Program-made: the position numbers and the translations under genes
Shown here: piece by piece, positions 1 to 12,200 of the stretch
How positions within the stretch are numbered: position 1 is the first letter of the stretch
Layout of the letters: each line of letters begins with the position of its first letter
NCBI GenBank assembly: GCA_964450715.1
Contig: CAYVFC010000119.1
Coordinates: 1 to 24,982, forward strand
Reading direction: 5' to 3'
From: CAYVFC01 sp964450715
GTDB lineage: Bacteria > Myxococcota_A > Polyangia > Polyangiales > JAFGIB01
DNA length: 24,982 nt
The notes under the pieces: generated by a model
Told to the model about the DNA's origin: nothing
The model's input: the letters and a program-made list of their open reading frames with translations, nothing else
Database searches by the model: none

Positions 1-260
1 GCGCGGGCGCGGGCGCGGCGACCGCGGGAGGCCTGGGGGAGTCCAACTCGGGCGGCGGCGGCGGCGGCGGCGGCATGGGCCGCACCAGGACCCGCGCGGG
101 CGGCACGGCCACCGGCAGCCAGGTGGGCGGCCTGTACAGCAGCTGGAACACGGGCCAGCCGGACAACACGGGCGCCGTCGAGCACTGCGCCGAGATGACG
201 CCGACCAGCGGCGTATGGAACGACAGGGACTGCGCGAACACCATCGGTTTCATCTGCGAG
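1..260 (+). other. Partial C-type lectin domain 1 (QPD type)
   Basis: The C-terminal half of a CTLD is visible: SSWNTGQPDN, then a Cys, GVWNDRDC and GFICEA. QPD plus WND is the motif pair linked to galactose-type, Ca-dependent binding in animal CTLDs. Applying that rule to a bacterial CTLD is inference. Upstream of about base 75 the frame reads low-complexity Gly/Ala and lacks the expected W-I-G and W-x-W segment. Confidence 0.75.
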
Positions 261-3200
261 GCCCCCTACGGGGACAACGATACCCAGGCCAGCGCGGTGC
301 TGGTGGACATCGAGAACGGCACGGTGAACAGGGTCTCGGGCGGCGACACCGCCTCGATGACCCACGATCTGGACAGCGCGCTCATCGGCTGCGGCGCTTA
401 CCCGAGCGCGCCAGACGCCTTCTTCAAGTTCACCCTGACCACCACCCGCGGGGTGGAGATAGACACCAATGGAAGCAGCTATGCCACGGTGCTCGGGCTG
501 TTCACCGACGCCGCCTTCAGCTCTGCGCCCGAGGCTCCCGTGGTCATGCAGAACGACACCCGGGCCTTGGCCGACGGCAACCCGGTGAACGCCGGGGCCA
601 CGGTCAGGGGCAGGTGGCTGGAGTACACCGGCGATCTGGACGGCCTGAGCGCGGGTCTGAGCGGCCAGGTGCTGTCCAGCCAGGCGGCGAGCAACACCGG
701 CGAGGCGCAGCCGAGCGCGGACCTGCTGGGCGATATATACAACAAGCGGATATCGGTGACCGGCGCCAGTACCGCGGCCATGGCTGCCGACTACCCGGGC
801 GCGATCATGGACAGCTGCGGCGCGGGCGACGCCTCTCCGGACGCGGTCTACAAGCTCACCACCTCGAGCACCACCGCCGTGCACGTCGGCACCGAGGGAG
901 CCTTTGCCGGAAGCCGCATCGCGCTCTTCCAGGACGGCGTGTTCGGCGGCACCACCCTGGTGGACGTGGCCGGCAACACCAACGAGGACTATCTCACGGC
1001 CGCTCCGGTCGGCATCGAGAACCGCACCACCTCGCAGGTGGTGAACGGAGACACCACGGCCATGGCGGGCAGCCTGGAGAACCCCATCTCCTGCGTTGCC
1101 GAGCCGGGCTCGCCCGATGCGGTCTTCAGCTTCACGCTGGGCACCACGCGCACGGTCGAGGTCGACGCCTCGGGCACCACCCTCTTCAACGAGGTGGTCT
1201 CGCTCTTTGGGGCCTCGCAGCTCGGCGGCCGGCCCGCGCCCACCGGCGTCATGCAGAACGACGACAAGCTCGAGGCCGACGGCAACCCGATCGGCGATCT
1301 CGACGGGCTGTGGAAGGTCTACACGGGCGATCTCCAGAACCTGACCATGAGCGTTCAGAACCAGGCCAGCGTGAGCAACGCGGCCAACATCAACACCACC
1401 GCGGCCGATAGCGTGGTCTTCGACCTCGGCAACATCCACGACCAGAACATCCAGGTCACCGGCGCCGACACCGGCGCGGTCACCATCCACGCCGACTACC
1501 TGGCCTCCACCCTGACCAACGGCGGCTCCTGCACGGCGCAGGACGCCTCGCCTGACGCGGTCTACAAGTTCACCACCGACTCGACCGCCCTGGCCAATAT
1601 CACCACCACCGGCACCACCTGGGACAACCTGATCTCGCTCTGGGAAGGCCCGCCTCCGACGGCGGCCTCGCTGGCCGAGACCTTGCTCGACGTGAGCCCG
1701 AAGGCCAACGAGGACAAGGTCACGGCCCAGCCGGTGGCCATCGAGAACGGCACCACCTCGCGCACCAGCGGGGCGACCCTGCTCTCCATGGCCCACGACG
1801 TGGAGAGCCCCATGATCGGCTGCGGCAGCAACGCCGGCTCCCCGGACGCGGTCTACACGTTCACGCTCACCGACACCCGCAACATCGAGCTCGACGTCTC
1901 CGGCAACACCTTCGACGCGGTGGTGAGCCTCTTCGACGAGGGCGGCATGACCCTGGCCAGCAGGCCGCCGGCCACCGCTCTCGCCCCCGACACCAAGGCG
2001 GCCGCTGACGCGAGCCCGCTCGCGGCCAGCGGAAAGTGGCTGGTCTACGGCGGCGACCTGGACGGCATGACCATCGGCGTGACGGGCCAGACGGCCAGCA
2101 CCTGGCCGGCCGGCAACGCCAACGATCTGTTCTCGAACTCCGAGAGCCTGGGCGATATCTACAACAAGCGGATCGACGTGACCGGCGGCGACAGCACCTC
2201 GCTCGGCGCGGATTACCCGAACGAGCGGATCGGTTGCGGCTCAGCGGACCTCTCCCCGGACGCGGTCTACAGCTTCACCGCCGGCACCGCCGCCACCGTT
2301 CACCTGGGCACCGAGGGCTCCTCCTTCGACACGGTCGTCTCGCTCTGGGACAGCTACCCGGCGCCGGTGGCCAACCGCACCACGCTCGACAACAGCAACG
2401 AGGCCGCCGGCAGCGCCGCCCTGGTGAGCATCGAGAGCGCCGAGGGCGAGAGGCTCTATGGCGACACCACCTCCATGCTCGTCGACATCGACAGCGGCCG
2501 GATCGGCTGCAGCTCGGACGCGACCTCGCCGGACGCGGTCTTCCGCTTCACCGTCAGCAGCACGCACCAGGTGGAGATCGACACGGCCGGCAGCAGCTTC
2601 GACACCGTGCTGGGGCTTTTCACCAGCAACGCCATGCTCTTCTCGGAAGATCCGGCCGTGAGCATGGAGAACAACACCCGGGGCGCGGCCGACATCAACG
2701 TGGCGGGCGATGTCTACGGCAAGTGGAGGTCCTTCACCGGCGACCTCAAGAACCTGGGCGTGGGCCTGAGCAGCACGGCGCAGAGCTTGCAGAGCATGGC
2801 CGCCAGCAACACCAACAACACCGCGTCCGCGGGCGTGGTCTACGACCTCGGCGATGTCTACAACACCCTGACCACGGTGGGCGGCGCCAGCACCGCCTCC
2901 ATGACCCCCGATTACCTGGGCGCGGACATAAGCTGCAACGCGGCCGACGCCTCGCCGGACGCCGTTTACAGCTTCGTGCCCTCGGCCAGCGCCACCCTGT
3001 ACGCCACCAGCTCGGGCTCCTCGTTCGACACCGTGCTTTCGCTCTGGGACGGCCCGCCCATCACGGCCGCCGAGCAGCTCCAGACCCAGGTGAACGTGTC
3101 CACCTCCGGCACGGGCGACCCGGGAGCGCTGCCGGCCGTGGACACCGACGTCAAGGGCTGGTGGAAGCTCGACGACGCTATCGGCAGCCCCACGGCGGCG

Positions 3201-6200
3201 GACAGCAGCGGCAACAACAAGACCGGCACGGTATCGGGCGCGGTATTTGCCGACGACGCCACCAGGGGCCGCGTCCTCGGCTTCGACGGAATCGACGACT
3301 ACGTCTCCATACCCGACATCGGCGCCACGCCGGTCAAGACCATCGCCTTCTGGATGAAGGCGGACGCGCTGGGCGGCAGCGGGGCTTCCACCGATACCGG
3401 CTTCAAGAACTCGACCTCCACCGGCTGGAAAGACAACGAGTGGGACGATCCGACCTACGCCTACGCCAGCGACGACCTGAGAGCGGCTCCGCATCTGGGC
3501 ACCGACTACCAGGACTACTACAACTTCGGCTTCAGCATACCCACGGATGATATCACCGGCATCGAGGTGCACCTGGAAGCGATGGAGGACGATAGCGGTG
3601 GTGACATACCGGTGGACGTATGGATCGCGAAGGGTGCGGGCGACACGCTTTCCAGCCAGAAGACGGTATTGTTGAACGGCACCGCCGACGTCCATCATTA
3701 TCTCGGCAGCGACGGGGATCTGTGGGGCTTGACGTGGAACGCCGCCGATCTCGCCGACGCCAACTTCCGGGTGAGGCTCGGAGGTTCCTCCGGCGACGAT
3801 CCGTTCGTCGATCACCTGCAGGTCAAGGTCTACTACGCGACCCCGGCTACCGACGGCAAGATCATGGACCTCGACGGCGCGGCGGACATCGGGTTCAACA
3901 CCAGCAGCCAGGTCGTGGCCACGGGCTTCCCGGGTACCACGACCATCTTCGTGGACGGCGTGTCCGGAAGCGCGGTCGCCACCGACTCGTGGTACCAGGT
4001 GGTGGTCCGCGACGCGACCGGCGTGCTGGCCTCGGCGCCGAAGCTGGGCACGGCCGCAGCGAAGTACTACGACGGCGTGCTGGACGACGTGCGCATCTAC
4101 GACCGGGCGCTCGGCGACGAGGAGATAGACGTGCTCTACGCGGGCAGCCGCTGCGCGGCGGCCGCCAGCGGCGGCCACCAGTACTACTTCTGTGCCAGGG
4201 CGACCGACTGGGCCTCGGCGCGGGCCAAGTGCCGGGCCAAGGGCATGGACCTGGCCCGCATCGACGACGGCACGGAGAACACCTGGGTCGCGGGCCAGGT
4301 CACGAGCTATCTCGCCGGCCCGGCCTGGATCGGCGCCAACGATATCTCGTCGGAAGGCGGCTGGCGTTGGGTCGACCGCTACGGCGGCACGGTCGACGGC
4401 GATCTGCTGAGCGGCCTGTACGACAGCTGGGGAAGCGGCGAGCCCGGGGTCGAGGACTGCGCCGACCTGTCGACCGCCGGGGCCTGGGCCGCCCAGAGCT
4501 GCTCCTCGGCGGCGCGGGGCTACGTGTGCGAGGCCTCGACCCTCAACGAGAACGCCGCCACCGCGGTCCGTATCGCCATCGAGAACGGCACCACCTCGGT
4601 CATCTCCGGCGGCGATACCGGCGGCATGAGCCCGGATGTTCCGGCCGAGCTGATGGCGGGCTGCGGCGCGGACCCGGCCGCGCCCGACGCCTACTTCACC
4701 TTCGACATCACCACCACCCGTGCGGTCGAGATCAACAGCCTGGGCTCGAGCTACGACACGGTGCTCGCCCTGTTCAAGGGAACGCCCGACAACACCCGGC
4801 CCTCGGCGCTCACCTCCATGAGCAACGACAGCAAGGCCGCGGCCGACGCCAACAGCATCGGCGCCGTCAACGACAAGTGGCTGGGCTTTACCGGGAACAC
4901 GACCGGCCTCACCATCTCGAGCCAGGCCCAGGCCGCGCCGAGCGCGCTTCCCAACAGCAACGAGACAGCGGCCGCGGGCACGGTCAAGGATCTCGGCAAC
5001 GTCTTCAATACGCACCTGGCGGTCAGCGGCGGCGACACCACCTCCATGAGCCCCGACTACCTTGACGCGGATCTCGGGAGCTGCGGCGCGGGCGACCTCT
5101 CGCCCGATGCCGTGTACAAGCTCACCCCGAGTGCGAGCGGCTCGGAGCGCATCAGCACGATCGGCTCCGGTTTCAACACCGTGGTCTCGCTGTTGAACGG
5201 CCCGCCGCGGCCGACCACCTTCCTGGCCAGCGGCTACGAGGACAAGGCCGCCGCGGACCTGAGCCCGCTCGACCTCAACACCAACCCTCCGGGCGAGCGG
5301 AAGCTCGCGGGCGACACCACGGGCATGGCCTCCGACATCAACAGCGCCGTTGTCGGCTGCAACGCCGCGGCCGGCGCCCCCGACGCCTTCTTCAAGTTCA
5401 ACCTGACGGCCAGCCGCAACGTGGAGATCGACACCGCGGGCTCGGGCTACGACACGGTGCTGGGCCTGTTCTCGAGCGCGGCCATGACCTACGCGCCGGC
5501 CGACGGCGGGACCATGGAGAACGACACCCCGGCCGCGGCGGACACGGCCCCGGTCGGCAACATGACGGGCAGCTGGAAGTACTTCACCGGCGACCTCAAC
5601 AACCTGCCCCTGAACGGCCTGACCGGCCAGGCCGCGGTCCCGGTCACCGCCGCCAACGGCAACGAGACGGCCCTGAGCGCCCATCTGCTCGGCGACGTTT
5701 ACAACCGGCGGCTGACCGTCAGCAGCGCCAGCACCGCCGCCATGGCGGCCGACTACCCGGGAGCCACGGTAGGCTGCAGCGCGGCCGACGCCTCGCCCGA
5801 CGCGGTCTACAGGTTCATCCCCTCGCAGCCCGCCGAGGTCCACATCTCCACCATCGGGTCCGGCTTCGACACGGTCATCGCGCTCTACGACTCCTTGAAC
5901 GGCGGCACGGGCTCGCCGGGCACCACCGGCGCCAGCGTGGCCGGCGCGGCCACCGGCGATCCCGGTGCCGAGCCCGGCATCGACACCAACCTGCTCGGCT
6001 GGTGGAAGCTCGACGACGCTATCGGCAGCCCCACGGCGGCGGACAGCAGCGGCAACAACAAGACCGGCACGGTATCGGGCGCGGTATTTGCCGACGACGC
6101 CACCAGGGGCCGCGTCCTCGGCTTCGACGGAATCGACGACTACGTCTCCATACCCGACATCGGCGCCACGCCGGTCAAGACCATCGCCTTCTGGATGAAG

Positions 6201-9200
6201 GCGGACGCGCTGGGCGGCAGCGGGGCTTCCACCGATACCGGCTTCAAGAACTCGACCTCCACCGGCTGGAAAGACAACGAGTGGGACGATCCGACCTACG
6301 CCTACGCCAGCGACGACCTGAGAGCGGCTCCGCATCTGGGCACCGACTACCAGGACTACTACAACTTCGGCTTCAGCATACCCACGGATGATATCACCGG
6401 CATCGAGGTGCACCTGGAAGCGATGGAGGACGATAGCGGTGGTGACATACCGGTGGACGTATGGATCGCGAAGGGTGCGGGCGACACGCTTTCCAGCCAG
6501 AAGACGGTATTGTTGAACGGCACCGCCGACGTCCATCATTATCTCGGCAGCGACGGGGATCTGTGGGGCTTGACGTGGAACGCCGCCGATCTCGCCGACG
6601 CCAACTTCCGGGTGAGGCTCGGAGGTTCCTCCGGCGACGATCCGTTCGTCGATCACCTGCAGGTCAAGGTCTACTACGCGACCCCGGCTACCGACGGCAA
6701 GATCATGGACCTCGACGGCGCGGCGGACATCGGGTTCAACACCAGCAGCCAGGTCGTGGCCACGGGCTTCCCGGGTACCACGACCATCTTCGTGGACGGC
6801 GTGTCCGGAAGCGCGGTCGCCACCGACTCGTGGTACCAGGTGGTGGTCCGCGACGCGACCGGCGTGCTGGCCTCGGCGCCGAAGCTGGGCACGGCCGCAG
6901 CGAAGTACTACGACGGCGTGCTGGACGACGTGCGGTTCTACAGCACGGCGCTGACCGATAGCGAGATCGCGGTGCTCTACGGCGGCACCGGATGTACCAA
7001 GGTGGTCAACGGGCACGACTACTGGTTCTGCACCCGGGACAAGGACTGGGTGGCGGCGCGCGACCGGTGCCGGACCGGAAACATGGAGCTGGTGGCCATC
7101 GCCAACGGCACGGAGAACGCTTTTGTGCAGACCAACGCCCCCGCCGATGTCTGGATGGGCGCCAACGACAGAAGCGTGGAGGGATCGTGGCGCTGGACCG
7201 GCAGCGGGACCGACGACGGGACGCTTTTCTCCAGCGGTATCTACACGGCCTGGAACACGGGCGAGCCCAACAACTCGGGCGGCGTGGAAAACTGCGGCCA
7301 GTTCTACGACGCGGGCGCGAACTGGAACGACCTGGATTGCGCGACCGCGCTCGACTACGCCTGCGAGTCCATGAACACCAACGAGGACACCTTCTCGGCC
7401 AAGGCCGTCGACATCGAGAACGGCACCGAGACGGTGGTGAGCGGCGGCGATACCTCGGCCTTGACCGCGCAGGACTTCGCGCCGTCCCAGTACACCGCCT
7501 CGGGCTGCACGGCGCCGGCCGCGGGCGCGCCCGACGCGGTGTTCACGTTCACCCTCACCAAGACCACTGAGGTCGAGGTGGACACCACCGGCACCAGCGC
7601 CTTCACGCCGGTCACCGGGGTCTTCCCGACCGCGATCGGCAACGCGCTCGGCTGCCGGGCCACGGCCGGCCCGCTGCTCGAGTGGCTTCCGGCCGGCACC
7701 TACTACGTGGCGCTGTCGGGCACGGGAACGCCCGACGCCGGGGCCTACAGCCTGAAGATCCGCGAACACGCGCTGGCCGGGGGCAGCGCCTCGACCGCGC
7801 TCGTCTGCAACGACGCCGACGACTTCATCAGCCAGCCGGTGAGCGCCGGCCAGCCCTACTACCTGGTGGTCAAGGGCAAGAGCAGCGCGCCGGCCAGCGG
7901 AGCCTACAACCTGGTGGTGGAATCGACACCCGCCGTTCCGGACATCGGCTGCGGTGCGCATGCTAGCTCGGCCGACGCCTTCTTCAGGTTCACGCTTTCC
8001 TCGCCGGCCACCGTCACCGTTTCCGCGGACGACATCGGGACGAGCACGGACGGCAACACCGTGGTAGCGCTCTTCCAGCAGTCGCTGGTGGGGTCGGTAT
8101 CGGAACTCAACACGGCCGACGACTCGTATCTCGGGTGCGACGCCTACAGCGGCGCCGGCGACGCCATCGCCATCACCAAGAGCCTGGCAGCGGGCGACTA
8201 CTACGTGGTGGTCAAGAGCAAGCTGCCCTGGTGGGACATCACCACCAGCCAGGCCTACAAGCTGTCGATCAAGGACAACGGGCCGGCCAACGCCATGGCC
8301 TGCGACGACACGGACGCGGTCAACGGCAAGGCCAGGCTGGCCGCCAACCTCGCCGCGGGCGATTACTACGCGGTTCTCACCGGCAAGCAGGCCGGGGTCA
8401 CCAGCGGCGCCTACAACATCCTGTTCCGCGACACCGCCGCCACCCCGGGCTGGGGCAGCCCGGTTGCCTGCGATACCGCGGACGTCATCACCGCCAACCT
8501 GACCGCCGGGCAGAGCTACTACGCGGTGGTCAAGGGAGACGCGGCCGCACAGAAGGGCGCGTACAACCTGGTCATGGACTCGGTCGACGCCTCGCAGGCG
8601 GTGGACCTCACGAGTTGCGGCGCCAGCCAGCAATCCAAGGACGCCTTCTTCAAGTTCTCCATCACCGGCGCGGCCAGCAAGAACGTGGTCATAGATACCG
8701 AGGGCTCGGCCCTGGACACGGTGATCGGGCTGTACTCGGGCAGCGTCACCCTGGCCAACCGCCTGGCCTGCAACGACGACGACGCGCGGGTGAGCGCCGG
8801 GGCCTCGCGCATAGACGCCGGCCTGGCGCCGGGCGACTACTACGTGGTGGTCAAGAGCAAGCTGCCGGCCTGGGACGCCAACGGGGACAAGGCCTTCAAC
8901 CTGTACGTGCGCGACTTGAGCGGGCAGAGCGCCTACGTGTGCGACGAGAGCGACGTGGTGGCGGGCAAGGCCCTGCTCACGCCCACGCTCGATCCCGGGA
9001 GCTACACGGTCGTGCTCTCCGGCGAAGCGGTCGCCCAGAGCGGCGCCTACGAGCTTTTCTTCAGCGGCAGCGCGCCGCCCGCGGGCCATGGCAGCCGGCT
9101 GGCCTGCGACGACGCCAGCGATACCGTGAGCTATAACGTTCTCGCCGGCCAGCAGTACTACCTGGTGGTCAAGGGCAAGAACACCGTGCCGGACAGCGGC

Positions 9201-12200
9201 GGCTACAACCTGTCCGTGGGCTCGTCGCTCTCGGTCCCGGACATCGGCTGCGGCGCGAACGCCGAGTCCGGCGACGCCTTCTTCCGGTTCGACGTATCCA
9301 CCGCGACCGACGTGACCGTGGGCCTTCAGGGCCTGGGCACGACCAGCGACAACGAGAGCGTGATCGCCCTGTACGACGCGAGCCAGGTGAGCACCGTCAG
9401 CGACTTTGCCAGCACCAGCGCGGCCTGGATGGGCTGCGATGACAACAGCGGCGGGCAGGTGGCCATCACCCAGAGCCTGGCCGCGGGCAGCTACTACGTG
9501 GTGGTCAAGAACAAGGACCCGTGGTGGGCGGCCGGCGCGCAGCCCTATGAGCTTTATCTGCGCGACGAGAAGGGCGACGACAGCCTGATGTGCGCGAACG
9601 CGAGCGCGAGCGACGGCAAGGCCAGGATAGCGACCACGCTCCAGCCCGGCGACTACTACGCGACCCTATCCGGCAAGCAGCTCGGTACTCTGAAGGGCGG
9701 CTACACCGCGCTGTTCCGCGACCCGGCGGTCATCGCGGGAACGGCCGAGACCCCGCTGGCCTGCAGCGCGGATCCGGCGGCCAGCGTGCTCTACAACCTG
9801 CAGGCCGGCAAGACCTACTGGGCCGTGGTCAAGGGCCAGCCCGTCGACCAGAAGGGACCCTATAACCTCACCGTGGAGTCGCCGGGCGCACCGGTTCCGG
9901 ACATCGGCTGCGGGGCCTCGCTCACCTCGAACGACGCCTTCTACAAGATCCACCTGGATGCCGCGACCACGCTCAACTTCGACATCGGCCAGAGCGCGGA
10001 CGCGGGCACGGTGATGGCGCTGTACGACGCCGCCAAGATCAGCCAGCTCTCGCACTTCGACATCGCCAGCCCCGTTCCCAACAACGCCTGGCTCGACTGC
10101 ACCACCACGGCCGTGGCCTTCGACAAGCCCCTGGCGGCGGGCGACTACTACGTGGTGGTGAAGAACGGCACCTCCTCGTGGGACAGGGCCACCCAGCCCT
10201 TCGAGCTTTCCATCCGCGACGTGGGCGCGGGAGGCAACGCCTTGCAGTGCGACTTCGACGAGGACGGCGCCGGGCCGGACACGGTCAACTTCACCCGGTC
10301 GCTGGGCCCGGGCACATACTACGCGGTGGTGTCGAGCCGCACGGCTGCGGGCGGGCCGTACGAGCTGTTGCTGCGCGACCGGGCGCTGCTCGACCCGTAT
10401 GCCGGCTCCAACTACCTGGTCTGCAGCAACAGCGGCAGCGTGCAGTACACCATCCAGCCGGGCAAGACCTACTACGCGGTGGTCAAGGGGCAGACGGCCG
10501 CGGACCAGGGGCCGTACAGCTTCAACGCCCAGTCCGTGGGCACGCCCAACATCGGCTGCGACGCGGACGTCACCTCCAACGACGCTTTCTTCAAGTTCAG
10601 CCTGCTGCAGCCCACGCGGGTGACCGTGGATACCGAGGGCTCGGGCTTCGATACGGTCATCGCCATGTTCGATGCAGCCAAGGTGGCCAGCCAGCTCGAG
10701 TTCGACGTGAGCGACGACAGCTACCTGCAGTGCGACGACGACGGGCTGGGGGGCGGCCTGTCCAGGCGGACCTGGGATCTGGCGGCGGGCAGCTACTACC
10801 TGGTGCTCAAGAACGACCTCACCTCATGGGGGGCGGGCCCGCAGCCCTACGAGATATCGTTCCGCGACGACAACGCCTTCGAGCCCATCGAGTGCCAGGG
10901 CTCGGCCGGCGGCTCCAGGATCACCCGCACGCTGGGCGCGGGAGACTACGCGGTGGTGGTTTCCGGAAACACCGCCGCCGACAGGGGCCCGTACGCGCTT
11001 TCCATGCGCGAGGTCACGGCCGCCGGGCTGCCCCTGGGCAGCCGCCTGGCCTGCAGCTCCGCCGGCGACATCCAGGCGAACGTGGTGCCGGGCAAGGACT
11101 ACTTCCTGGTGGTCAAGGGCACGGACGCGGCGGCCAAGGGAGCCTACCCGCTGGTGGTGGAGTCGGCGGGCAGCGAGCCCGACATCGGCTGTGGCGCCTC
11201 GCTCTCCTCCAACGACGCCTTCTTCCGGTTCTACCTCGACCAGCCGGGCGACATCACCGCGAGCGTGGAGGAGCTGGGCACGGCATCCAGCCCCGGCACG
11301 GTGATCGCCCTGTACGACGCGGCCCTGGTCAGCTCGCTCTCCGACTTCGGCAAGCTGAGCCCGGCCTACAAGGGCTGCGACGACAACGCCGACGGGAAGG
11401 TCTCCATCACCCAGAGCAGCCTGGCAGCGGGCAGCTACTACGTGGTGGTCAAGAACAGCAGCAGTTCCTGGGGCGCGGGCAGCCAGCTCTACAAGCTGCA
11501 CATCAAGGACGGCGCGGGCAACGCCGCGCTGTACTGCGACGGCACCGGGGGCGGTCCCAAGGCCAAGATCACCCAGACCCTGGATCCGGGCACCTACTAC
11601 GCGGTGCTCTCGGGCGAGACCGCCGCCGGCGGGCCGTACGAGATGTCCCTGCGCGACACGTCGGTCTTCGGGGCCGACGAGGGCAACCTGCTGGCGTGCA
11701 GCGCCGCCAACGAGATCACCTATAATGCGACGGCGGGCAAGACCTACTACGCGGTGGTCAAGGGCACCGCCGCATCCAACAAGGGCATCTACCCGCTCAG
11801 GGTGGAGTCCGTGGGCGACGTGCCCGACATCGGCTGCGGGGCCTCGCCCACCTCGAACGACGTGTTCTTCAGGTTCACGGTGACCTCGCAGACCGACGTG
11901 AGCCTGGGCCTGGCGGGCTCGGACGCGAGTGCGGTAATGGCCGTGTATGAAGCCTCCAAGATCGCCGCGCTGGCGGACTTCGACCTGAACAGCCTGTCGG
12001 GCGCCTACCGGGGCTGCACCACCGCGGGCACGCCCCTGACCCTGACCTCCCTGGCTGCGGGCGACTACTACGTGGTGGTCAAGAGCACGAGCAGCTCCTG
12101 GGGTGCGGGCAGCCGGCCCTACCAGATAACCCTCAAGGACGCGTCCGGTGGAGAGGCCATCGTCTGCGGCGAGAACAGCGTGGACGGCGATGCGAAGATA

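Noticed and set aside
75..77. ATG at 75 as the start of the giant protein
   Set aside because: It is inside a lectin domain, has no ribosome site or signal peptide after it, and the frame is open to the left edge.
3156..6934. The 938-bp repeats considered as insertion sequences
   Set aside because: They encode part of a LamG-like domain in frame, with no transposase, terminal inverted repeats or target duplications.
2241..9089. Minus-strand open frame of 2,282 codons opposite the giant gene
   Set aside because: It mirrors the strong G/C third-position bias of the plus-strand gene, has Arg/Val/Gly/His-rich composition with no domain, and repeats wherever the plus-strand protein repeats. It is a shadow.
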